A DNA stretch of 5,144 nt from an uncultured cyanobacterium (GCA_903862155.1 CAIOXF010000259.1:1-5144), one strand, 5' to 3'; numbered from the stretch's first letter, positions 1 through 4,569 are shown. Notes: generated by a model from the sequence alone, not told the origin. Translations and numbers: made by a program.

Positions 1-101
1 ATATCGCGCAGTTGATCTACGTCTGCGGTCGTGTCAATCGCGCGGTTGAACCGCTCGATCTCAAACTTCTGATTCAGGGTCAATTCGATCGGCACCGACA
101 T
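1..101 (-). CDS. Small protein with NblA/Ycf18-like N-terminus (partial, runs off left edge)
   Basis: Only the first 33 full codons are present. The protein begins MSVPIELTLNQKFEIERF. The pattern E-L-T-L-x-Q-x-F-x-I-x-x-F matches the first helix of NblA/Ycf18, the roughly 60-residue adaptor that directs phycobilisomes to proteolysis under nutrient stress. The following residues (NRAIDTTADVDQLRD) are less typical of classical NblA, so this may be a related small cyanobacterial family instead. The start at 101 is well supported: GGAGGTGA lies on the minus strand at 105-112, ideally spaced from the ATG. The plus-strand frame across the same bases (12-200) reads as non-coding. The gene is divergent from the microprotein gene at 273. 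I am fairly sure it is coding and only moderately sure of the NblA relationship. Confidence 0.62.
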   Translation of the reverse strand, partial: MSVPIELTLNQKFEIERFNRAIDTTADVDQLRD

Positions 102-104
102 CCG

Positions 105-112
105 TCACCTCC
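105..112 (-). promoter_or_regulatory. Strong Shine-Dalgarno of the NblA-like gene
   Basis: On the minus strand the sequence is GGAGGTGA followed by CGG and ATG. This is an almost full-length match to the anti-SD of 16S rRNA and is the strongest ribosome binding site in the window. It fixes the start at 101 and suggests efficient translation. Confidence 0.7.
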
Positions 113-152
113 GATGGATGTCGTCACCGTATCCACCAGATACAAGGCGTGC

Positions 153-166
153 GTAGCGCTCGCTAC
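153..166. repeat. Short perfect inverted repeat between divergent genes
   Basis: GTAGCG and CGCTAC are separated by CT, a compact 6-bp dyad. It lies about 50 bases upstream of the NblA-like start and about 105 bases upstream of the microprotein start, so it could be an operator for either. No T-run follows it on either strand, so it is not a terminator. A function is only inferred. Confidence 0.35.
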
Positions 167-272
167 CACTGCGCTGCTCTGTCAGTGTTTCGAGCTATGA
201 AGTTCCCTGTGGGGAGCGGGGGCATCAGTGTTTTTGATCGTATGGCTTAGAAATCCAACGCGGTGAGCTGCC

Positions 273-422
273 ATGCGCCTGAGCTGGCCCCAGCACCTGG
301 AAACGGCTCGGGTGATTGAACGGGTGGATGAAGAGCACCGCGGGGTGGCCCTGGCCCTGATGGGTGTGGCCCTGTTGCTGCTGGCCCAGGATCTTCTTGA
401 GCAGGAAAAGCCCCCGGTTTGA
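273..422 (+). CDS. 49-residue single-pass membrane microprotein, function unknown
   Basis: The frame opens with ATG at 273 and encodes 49 residues. A charged, probably helical N-terminal half (MRLSWPQHLETARVIERVDEEHRG) is followed by one hydrophobic stretch at about residues 25-39 (VALALMGVALLLLAQ) and a charged tail ending EKPPV. Third codon positions are almost all G or C, with many CTG, GTG and GCC codons, as in the surrounding real genes. A modest SD, GGTGAG, lies at 262-267. The minus-strand frame over the same bases (225-443) is Gln/His/Pro-rich and looks like a shadow. I do not recognise the family. The topology suggests a small inner- or thylakoid-membrane protein, possibly an accessory subunit of a larger complex; this is inference. 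The TGA lies in the loop of the terminator of the convergent hsp20 gene, so the two transcripts would overlap at their 3' ends. Confidence 0.6.
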   Translation: MRLSWPQHLETARVIERVDEEHRGVALALMGVALLLLAQDLLEQEKPPV

Positions 423-432
423 AGCGGGGGCT
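406..432 (-). terminator. Rho-independent terminator of hsp20 overlapping the microprotein's 3' end
   Basis: AGCCCCCG (409-416) and CGGGGGCT (425-432) form a perfect 8-bp GC-rich stem with an 8-base loop. Read on the minus strand, the stem runs into TTTT then CC, a short U-tract, about 50 bases past the hsp20 stop. On the plus strand no T-run follows, so it acts mainly for hsp20. The loop contains the TGA of the microprotein frame. Confidence 0.65.
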
Positions 433-480
433 GGCGTTCTCATGGGTTGTGTGGGATCCCGGTCCTGCCGGGTGGCTGTA

Positions 481-915
481 TCAGCCCTCCACCTGAACGC
501 TCACGCTGGTCACGGTGTTGGCCTTCGGGGCGGTCACGGTGAGCAGGCCATCGCGGTAAGTGGCCTTGAGCTGGTCGCGCTCGATCGCTGAGGGGAAGCG
601 GAAGCTGCGGCTCCAGGTGCCGTAGCGGAATTCGCTGAGCAGGGGGTTGGGTTCGGCTTTGGCTTCACCCGTGGCTTCAACCGGGAGCTCGCGGCTGGAG
701 CGGCGCTCGGCACTCACCACCAGGGTGCGGTCGGTGGCTTTGACATCGATGGCGGCCTTGTCAACGCCGGGAAGTTCCAGCACCACTTCAAAGGCGTTGG
801 CGGTTTGGTGCACTTCAGCGGCGGGAACGCGCTCGGCGTGTTGCAGTTGCTGGCTGAGCTGCTGCTCAATGCGATCGATCAGATCGAAGGGAGAAGCGGT
901 GCGCAGGGTGAGCAT
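481..915 (-). CDS. Small heat-shock protein, Hsp20/alpha-crystallin family
   Basis: This is a 144-residue ATP-independent holdase that binds unfolding proteins, and in cyanobacteria also membranes, as large oligomers. The alpha-crystallin domain spans about residues 31-131. It has the LELPGV segment at 46-51, the RYGTWSRSFRFP strand region at 97-108, and the family signature A-x-x-x-D-G-L-L at 118-125, followed by TAPK. The tail carries a V-x-V motif (138-140), the I-x-I-type anchor that docks into a neighbouring subunit. A Pro/Glu-rich linker of about 20 residues (about 72-93) precedes RYGTW and seems slightly long. The start is set at 915 because the frame from there opens MLTLRTASPFDLIDRIEQQL, a normal sHSP N-terminus. 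The upstream extension to 1035 does not resemble the family. No SD is visible before this ATG. The gene is single, ends at the terminator at 406-432, and has a structured leader. Confidence 0.95.
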   Translation of the reverse strand: MLTLRTASPFDLIDRIEQQLSQQLQHAERVPAAEVHQTANAFEVVLELPGVDKAAIDVKATDRTLVVSAERRSSRELPVEATGEAKAEPNPLLSEFRYGTWSRSFRFPSAIERDQLKATYRDGLLTVTAPKANTVTSVSVQVEG

Positions 916-924
916 GGTTCGGAT

Positions 925-983
925 GGCGAAGGTTTCAGTTCGCGGGGTGACGTTCGCCCCGGTGAGAACACCTTCGCCGGGGC
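925..983 (-). promoter_or_regulatory. Structured hsp20 leader: nested and competing inverted repeats, candidate RNA thermometer
   Basis: On the hsp20 strand, GGCGAAGG (978-971) is perfectly complementary to CCTTCGCC (932-925). The second arm lies 10-17 bases before the AUG, in the ribosome-binding window. Inside this stem, CGGGG (961-957) can pair with CCCCG (947-943). A competing pairing joins 977-983 (GCCCCGG on this strand) to 956-962 (CCGGGGC) and cannot coexist with the first fold. RNA thermometers are well established in leaders of small heat-shock genes, including Synechocystis hsp17. No SD is visible to be masked, and the transcription start is unknown, so the role is inferred. The CIRCE operator is not present. 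Confidence 0.4.
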
Positions 984-1059
984 AAATCCAGCGGCAGAGT
1001 GAGGGAACCGAACGTTTTGATTCGGGGCTCCTCACCCAGTGTTGCAGACCGATCTCAGC

Positions 1060-1120
1060 GGTTGGGAGAACCGGCCAGATCGGCCGGCTGGGAGAGTGGG
1101 GCCTTCGGCCGCAGGCCCCA
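1060..1120. repeat. Cluster of inverted and direct repeats upstream of the desaturase
   Basis: CCGGCC (1071-1076) and GGCCGG (1082-1087) form a perfect 6-bp dyad around AGATC. It is flanked by a near-identical direct repeat, GGTTGGGAGA at 1060-1069 and GGCTGGGAGA at 1086-1095. Just downstream, TGGGGCCT (1097-1104) pairs with AGGCCCCA (1113-1120) in an 8-bp stem. No T-run follows on either strand, so these are not ordinary terminators. They could be operators or transcript structure for hsp20 or the desaturase; the function is unknown. Confidence 0.4.
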
Positions 1121-1200
1121 TGGATTCAGCCCAGGCCGTGCAGGTGCTTGCCCTGTCTGCCCTCTTGCTGGGGGCACTGATGCTCACGGCACGCAGTTAG
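1120..1200 (+). CDS. Possible 26-residue hydrophobic peptide (doubtful)
   Basis: An ATG at 1120 opens a frame of 26 residues beginning MDSAQAVQVLALSALLLG and ending LMLTARS, then TAG at 1198. It would be a single membrane helix with a short polar start and an Arg near the end, a layout seen in the tiny subunits of photosynthetic complexes. I cannot match it to PsbX, PsbM, PetN, PetM or PsaM. Against it, there is no SD and the ATG sits at the edge of the hairpin at 1097-1120. It is in the same frame as the desaturase at 1261, with only the TAG and 60 bases between, so it could instead be an upstream leader peptide or chance. Confidence 0.25.
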   Translation: MDSAQAVQVLALSALLLGALMLTARS

Positions 1201-1260
1201 GTTGATCAATTCGGCCGATTCCTGGCACGTTTCGTTTCGGTTGCACCCTTTTCGCTGTCG

Positions 1261-2109
1261 GTGCGCCGCGTTCTGCATGGGGTCGGCCCCGTGCTCATCG
1301 GTTTGGCCCACCTGGGCTGTGCCCTGCTGCTGGTAACGGGCCTGGGCCTGGGTGCTGGCCTCTGGGCCCTGGCTCTGTATGTGGTGCGGATGCTGGCCAC
1401 CACGGCCATCTATCACCGGCTGATCGCCCATCGCAGTTTTGATGCCCCCCGCCCGGTGTGGTGGATCGGCTCGCTGATTGCCGCGTCATCGGGGCAGATG
1501 GGGCCCAGCTGGTGGAAGGCCCACCACCAGCAGCACCACCGCCATGTCGACACCAGCGCCGATCCCCACACCCCCCTGCATCCCCGCAAGGGCTGGGCTG
1601 GCTTCTGGTATTCCCAGCTGGGTTGGTTGCTGTCGCCGGAATTTCATCCCGCCCAGCTGCCGGCCGATGTGGAGGCTGATCCGGTGCTGCGGTTGATCGA
1701 CCGGCTGCACATGGTGCCGGTGCTCGCCCTGGGCTGGCTGTCGTGGCAACTGGGCGGCCTCGAGTGGCTGGGGGCCTATTGCCTCAGCACCACCCTGCTG
1801 TTCCACGGGGTGGCGAGTGTGAATTCCGTGGCCCACCTGGTGGGCGATCAGCCCTTTGCCACAGGGGATGCCAGCCGCAATAACGGCTGGGTGGCGCTGA
1901 TCACCCTGGGGGAGGGCTGGCACAACCTGCACCACGCCATGCAGAGTTCCGTGCGCCAGGGCTACACGGTGTGCGGGGGCAAGCTCGTGCTGCTGCCAGA
2001 TCCCACCTATTGGTTCATCAAGGGGCTGGAACGGCTGGGGCTGGCCCGGCGGCTGCGGATTCCGAGCGACCGCGCCCTGCTGGCCCGCGCTGTGTACGGG
2101 AAACCGTGA
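1261..2109 (+). CDS. Membrane fatty acid desaturase (delta-9 / stearoyl-CoA desaturase-like)
   Basis: This 282-residue di-iron integral membrane enzyme would introduce a cis double bond into a fatty acyl chain, helping maintain membrane fluidity. All three histidine boxes are present: HRLIAH at 52-57, HQQHH at 89-93 (followed by DPH at 101-103), and HNLHH at 221-225 in the context GEGWHNLHH. The additional metal-ligand motif N-S-x-A-H lies at 188-192. Hydrophobic segments at about 8-48 and 150-186 fit two membrane-spanning pairs. Box III usually reads HNNHH followed by YSARHG; here it is HNLHH and SSVRQG. The start is GTG at 1261, the first usable codon after an in-frame TAG at 1198, with no recognisable SD, so the exact N-terminus is uncertain. 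Cyanobacterial relatives act on glycerolipids (DesC type), but the motifs do not separate acyl-lipid from acyl-CoA substrates. Its stop is 65 bases before the first Hlip gene. Confidence 0.93.
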   Translation: MRRVLHGVGPVLIGLAHLGCALLLVTGLGLGAGLWALALYVVRMLATTAIYHRLIAHRSFDAPRPVWWIGSLIAASSGQMGPSWWKAHHQQHHRHVDTSADPHTPLHPRKGWAGFWYSQLGWLLSPEFHPAQLPADVEADPVLRLIDRLHMVPVLALGWLSWQLGGLEWLGAYCLSTTLLFHGVASVNSVAHLVGDQPFATGDASRNNGWVALITLGEGWHNLHHAMQSSVRQGYTVCGGKLVLLPDPTYWFIKGLERLGLARRLRIPSDRALLARAVYGKP

Positions 2110-2121
2110 CCCCCTGAACTG

Positions 2122-2158
2122 ACAAGAACCCGAAACAATGCGTTACGGTTCTTGTAAC
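2122..2158 (+). promoter_or_regulatory. Overlapping inverted repeats in the Hlip leader, candidate light-response operator
   Basis: ACAAGAACC (2122-2130) and GGTTCTTGT (2147-2155) form a perfect 9-bp dyad with a 16-base spacer. A second dyad, GTTAC (2142-2146) and GTAAC (2154-2158), overlaps it, so the two cannot form together. No T-run follows, arguing against a desaturase terminator. RpaB regulates many cyanobacterial hli genes through HLR1, a direct repeat of (G/T)TTACA(T/A)(T/A). Here the minus strand carries GTTACAAG and the plus strand GTTACGGT, in inverted rather than direct orientation, so this is at best a degenerate match. The end of the dyads is 16 bases before the Hlip ATG. Confidence 0.35.
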
Positions 2159-2174
2159 AGTTCGAAAGGGCCCC

Positions 2175-2318
2175 ATGGCTGATTCTTCTTCCCGCTTCGG
2201 TTTCGTGAGCTTCGCCGAAACCTGGAATGGCCGCCTGGCCATGCTTGGCTTCGTGATCGGTCTGGCCACTGAGTTGCTCACCGGCCAGGGCATCCTCAGT
2301 CAGATTGGTGTGGGTTGA
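2175..2318 (+). CDS. hli: High light-inducible protein (Hlip/SCP), 47 residues
   Basis: This one-helix relative of plant LHC proteins sits in the thylakoid membrane, where Hlips bind chlorophyll and carotenoid, quench excess energy and protect photosystem II assembly. The signature E-T-W-N-G-R-L-A-M-L-G-F is at residues 15-26, with the chlorophyll-binding E, N and R. The helix runs to about residue 36 and is followed by LTGQGILSQIG, the usual Hlip tail. Its length is typical. The ATG at 2175 is preceded by GAAAGGG (2164-2170), a good SD. The gene is the first of a pair; its TGA is 5 bases before the next ATG, so the two are almost certainly cotranscribed. The upstream dyads at 2122-2158 may carry the light or stress control expected of hli genes. 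Confidence 0.93.
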   Translation: MADSSSRFGFVSFAETWNGRLAMLGFVIGLATELLTGQGILSQIGVG

Positions 2319-2323
2319 TCGCC

Positions 2324-2560
2324 ATGACGAACACCCCCGCTAACGACAAGTGGTTCCAGGATCGGGCCAAGCAGCAGATCCACATGGAGCAGCTGAAGCG
2401 CGCTGAGCTGTTCAATGGCCGCGCCGCCATGCTCGGCATCCTGATCGGTGTGATCACCGAGGGCCTCACCGGCGCCGGCATTGCCCACCAGATCGGCCTC
2501 GGCCCCCTGATCGACGGCTACGCCGCCTGCCATACCCAGTTTCTCCCCTTCTGTTTCTGA
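2324..2560 (+). CDS. hli: High light-inducible protein (Hlip/SCP), longer 78-residue form
   Basis: This is the second Hlip of the pair, expected in the thylakoid membrane with the same photoprotective role and possibly as a heterodimer partner of the first. The signature E-L-F-N-G-R-A-A-M-L-G-I is at residues 28-39, followed by the helix and GAGIAHQIGLG. It differs from its neighbour by a charged, amphipathic N-terminal extension of about 25 residues (NDKWFQDRAKQQIHMEQ) and an unusual tail, DGYAACHTQFLPFCF, with two cysteines and aromatic residues. ATG at 2324 is preferred. An in-frame TTG at 2315 overlaps the upstream stop but would only add MIA. No clear SD is visible, so translation is probably coupled to the first gene. 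The terminator at 2588-2615 closes the transcript. Confidence 0.92.
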   Translation: MTNTPANDKWFQDRAKQQIHMEQLKRAELFNGRAAMLGILIGVITEGLTGAGIAHQIGLGPLIDGYAACHTQFLPFCF

Positions 2561-2587
2561 GGCTTCGGCCACTCTTGATGATTTGAC

Positions 2588-2615
2588 AGCCCTGGTTACG
2601 GCCAGGGCTTTTTTT
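2588..2615 (+). terminator. Rho-independent terminator of the Hlip operon
   Basis: AGCCCTGG (2588-2595) and CCAGGGCT (2602-2609) form a perfect 8-bp stem with a TTACGG loop, followed by seven T residues at 2609-2615. It lies 28 bases after the second Hlip stop and separates this transcript from the phosphodiesterase gene. Confidence 0.92.
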
Positions 2616-2620
2616 GTTAT

Positions 2621-2652
2621 AGGTGTGAGCTCATTAGGGCACTGACACACCT
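2621..2652 (+). promoter_or_regulatory. Inverted repeat in the upstream region of the phosphodiesterase gene, possible operator
   Basis: AGGTGTG (2621-2627) and CACACCT (2646-2652) form a perfect 7-bp dyad with an 18-base spacer, a spacing that could place half-sites about 2.5 helical turns apart. A -10-like TTATAG at 2617-2622 abuts the left arm. No good -35 sits at the right distance. The region lies between the Hlip terminator and the start at 2693, so it must carry the promoter of the following gene or operon. The operator role is inferred. Confidence 0.3.
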
Positions 2653-2692
2653 GCGTGGCTTGGTTACGGTTGAAGCACGGTTTGGATGCGCC

Positions 2693-4522
2693 ATGAAGAT
2701 CGCGGCGCTCCCTGCGGATGAGCCCCAGAGGCTGGCCGAGCTGCGTAGCTACGGGGTGCTCGATACACCTCGGGAGCAGACCTTCGACGACATCAGCGAG
2801 CTCACCCGGGCGATTGCCGGAACTCCCGTCGCCATCGTGAGCCTGGTGGATGAAAACCGGCAATGGTTCAAGAGTTGCCTGGGGCTTGATGCGGAAGGAA
2901 CGCCCCGGGATGTGTCGTTCTGCAGCCACACCATCCTGCAGCGCACGCCGCTGATCATTTCCGATGCCATGGAGGATCCCCGGTTCGCCGATAACCCCCT
3001 GGTGCTGGGGGAGCCGCACATCCGGTTCTATGCCGGCTTTCCCCTGATTTCATCGGCTGGCCAGAGCATCGGCAGCCTCTGCGCTGTCGATTTCAAGCCC
3101 CATGGGCTCGATGAGGAGCAGATCGTGCTGCTCCAGCGTTTGGCCCGGCAGGTCATGCGCCAGCTGGAACTCACCCGGGCCATAACGGCCTCTGGCCAGT
3201 CGGCAGTGATGGAGACCCGCCCGCCCGCGGTGGTGCCGGGAATCACGAATGCCCGGTTTTTGAACCGTGAGGCTTTTGTCGATCTGATCGACGTGATGTT
3301 GGCCTTGCCGGCAACTCCCAGTTTCAGCGTGATGAACGTGAAGCTGTGCGAGCTCGGTCGGATCCAGGCCGCCCTGGGCAAGGACACCAGCGAAGGGGTG
3401 TTTCAGGCGTGGGCGGCTGACCTTGATGAGCTGTTGCCGGAGAACGCCAGCTGCAGTCGCCTTGGGTTGTCGGAGGTGCTCATCCTTCTGCCCCACCTCA
3501 AGCAGCGTGAAAGGATCCAGGAGATTGCTGAACGCTTGATTCGCGCCACGGAAGGGGGGCAGCGGTTTGGGGATGTGAGCTACTCGCTGCCCCTGGCGAT
3601 CGGCGTGGCTACCAGCGTGGGCGACTATCAGAACTTCGCGGCCCTGGAAGCCGACACCCGCATTGCCCAGCTGGCGGCTCGCAAATGCCAGCGAAGTGCG
3701 GTGCGTTTCATTGATCTTGTAACCCGGCTCAGCGCCTTGCGCGAGATCTCGCTGGAAGCCGACCTGCGCACGGCGATTCCGGCACGGGAGCTGCAGCCCT
3801 GGGCCCAGCCGATCGTGAACCTGGCGGATGGGCGATGGTGCGGGATGGAAATGCTGGCGCGTTGGCCCCAGCCCCACGGAACACCGATCCTGCCCAGCGA
3901 TTTCTTGCCGGCTGCCGAGCGTGCAGGCCTGCTCGCGGAGGTGGATCTGTTGGTGCTGGAGCGGAGCCTTGAGCTGCTCCAGCATCAGCAGCCCTGGCCC
4001 GGGGAGGGCGTGGTGAGCCTGAACCTCTCGGCGGCCCTGTTGAGCCAGAGCCTGCAGCGCCGCCGCTGGCTTCAAACCGTGGAGCAGATGCAGCTTCCGC
4101 CCGGCTGGATCCTGCAGGCGGAGCTGATCGAAGAGGCCCTTCAGCTCGAGCTCAGTGAACTCGAGCCTTTTCTGGGCTCTTTGATCGAGATGGGGGTGAA
4201 GCTGGCCATCGACGATTTCGGCACGGGTTATTCATCGCTGTCGCGCCTGCATCAATTCCCGATCCAAACCATCAAGGTGGATCAGGGCTATGTGGCGCGT
4301 ATCGGCGACCGCAACGATTCCTCCGAGCGATTGCTCAAAACAATTCAGTCGATCGCCACCATGCTCGAGGTGGACCTCACCGCCGAAGGCATTGAAACCC
4401 AAGCCCAAGCTGACTGGCTGCAGCAGCACGGCTATCACAAGGGCCAGGGCTATCGCTATGGCCGCCCCATGCCCTGGGAGGAGTTTGTGGCCTTGGCGCA
4501 AGCCAACACCACGAGATCCTGA
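2693..4522 (+). CDS. GAF / degenerate GGDEF / EAL protein, probable c-di-GMP phosphodiesterase
   Basis: This 609-residue soluble protein should cleave c-di-GMP to pGpG under control of its sensory domain. The GAF domain spans about 15-160 and contains LPADEPQRLAELRSYGVLDT, FCSHTI (76-81) and IGSLCAVD (126-133). A GGDEF fold spans about 188-340, but its signature reads G-L-S-E-V (258-262) and there is no RxxD inhibitory site, so cyclase activity is not expected. The EAL domain (about 352-602) looks active. E386 lies in an E-M-L version of EAL, and N444, E477, D507-D508 in DDFGTGYSS, K528, E565 and E568 in AEGIET, and Q585 occupy the metal and catalytic positions with family spacing. No membrane segment is visible. 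ATG 2693 is chosen over TTG 2660 because MKIAALPADEPQRLAELR is the usual start of this GAF type. The CDF gene follows after 47 bases. The C-terminus may be frameshifted (4523-4566). Confidence 0.93.
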   Translation: MKIAALPADEPQRLAELRSYGVLDTPREQTFDDISELTRAIAGTPVAIVSLVDENRQWFKSCLGLDAEGTPRDVSFCSHTILQRTPLIISDAMEDPRFADNPLVLGEPHIRFYAGFPLISSAGQSIGSLCAVDFKPHGLDEEQIVLLQRLARQVMRQLELTRAITASGQSAVMETRPPAVVPGITNARFLNREAFVDLIDVMLALPATPSFSVMNVKLCELGRIQAALGKDTSEGVFQAWAADLDELLPENASCSRLGLSEVLILLPHLKQRERIQEIAERLIRATEGGQRFGDVSYSLPLAIGVATSVGDYQNFAALEADTRIAQLAARKCQRSAVRFIDLVTRLSALREISLEADLRTAIPARELQPWAQPIVNLADGRWCGMEMLARWPQPHGTPILPSDFLPAAERAGLLAEVDLLVLERSLELLQHQQPWPGEGVVSLNLSAALLSQSLQRRRWLQTVEQMQLPPGWILQAELIEEALQLELSELEPFLGSLIEMGVKLAIDDFGTGYSSLSRLHQFPIQTIKVDQGYVARIGDRNDSSERLLKTIQSIATMLEVDLTAEGIETQAQADWLQQHGYHKGQGYRYGRPMPWEEFVALAQANTTRS

Positions 4523-4566
4523 ACGACAGGATCGCCGCCTACCTGGCGGCCCATCGCGAGGGCTGA
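4523..4566 (+). other. Coding-like tail in a different frame after the phosphodiesterase stop
   Basis: The 44 bases after the TGA at 4520-4522, read in the frame ending with TGA at 4564-4566, continue from within the upstream gene as HHEILNDRIAAYLAAHREG. In this stretch nearly every third position is G or C, as in a real gene, and the residues would form an amphipathic helix. No ATG, GTG or TTG opens this frame nearby. The simplest reading is that the original C-terminus of the phosphodiesterase ended here and a one-base indel around 4495-4515 created the earlier stop. Chance, a sequencing error or programmed frameshifting are alternatives. The SD of the CDF gene lies inside this tail. Confidence 0.4.
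4558..4562 (+). promoter_or_regulatory. Shine-Dalgarno of the CDF transporter gene
   Basis: GAGGG ends seven bases before the ATG at 4570, a good match and spacing. It supports this start and lies in the coding-like tail described at 4523-4566, which would allow translational coupling if that tail is translated. Confidence 0.55.
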
Positions 4567-4569
4567 AGT

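Larger units (their letters stand above)
916..1260. other. Divergent intergenic region between hsp20 and the desaturase
   Basis: These 345 bases separate the start codons of two divergent genes and should hold both promoters. I could not recognise a convincing -35/-10 pair for either gene. What is visible is a high density of dyads (hsp20 leader 925-983; 1071-1087; 1097-1120; the palindrome TCGGCCGA at 1211-1218) and one doubtful 26-codon hydrophobic frame at 1120-1200. The longer frames crossing the region have atypical composition and match no family I know. Confidence 0.6.

Noticed and set aside
12..200. 62-residue plus-strand frame at the left edge
   Set aside because: It overlaps the well-supported NblA-like gene on the other strand, has no SD, and has atypical composition after position 102.
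225..443. 72-residue minus-strand frame downstream of hsp20
   Set aside because: Its Gln/His/Pro-rich composition is that of an antisense shadow of the plus-strand microprotein, and it would lie across the hsp20 terminator.
916..1035. N-terminal extension of hsp20 starting at 1035
   Set aside because: The extra 40 residues do not resemble any sHSP N-terminus and would translate through the dyads; the ATG at 915 gives a typical start.
916..1100. CIRCE-type heat-shock operator upstream of hsp20
   Set aside because: No TTAGCACTC / GAGTGCTAA arms are present in this interval.
2583..2588. Perfect TTGACA -35 box before the phosphodiesterase gene
   Set aside because: The only -10-like hexamer downstream (TTATAG at 2617) is 28 bases away, too far, and the Hlip terminator lies between them.
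2624..2642. Resemblance of GTGAGCTCATTAGGGCAC to the E. coli lac control region, suggesting vector sequence
   Set aside because: The match is short and broken, and flanking DNA continues as normal cyanobacterial sequence on both sides.
2660..2692. TTG start for the phosphodiesterase at 2660
   Set aside because: The added residues do not match the family; MKIAALPADEPQRLAELR is the usual beginning of this GAF type.
3050..4075. 341-residue minus-strand frame
   Set aside because: It lies entirely inside the GAF/GGDEF/EAL gene, whose domain motifs are clear; the frame is His/Gln/Arg-rich as expected of antisense in GC-rich DNA.
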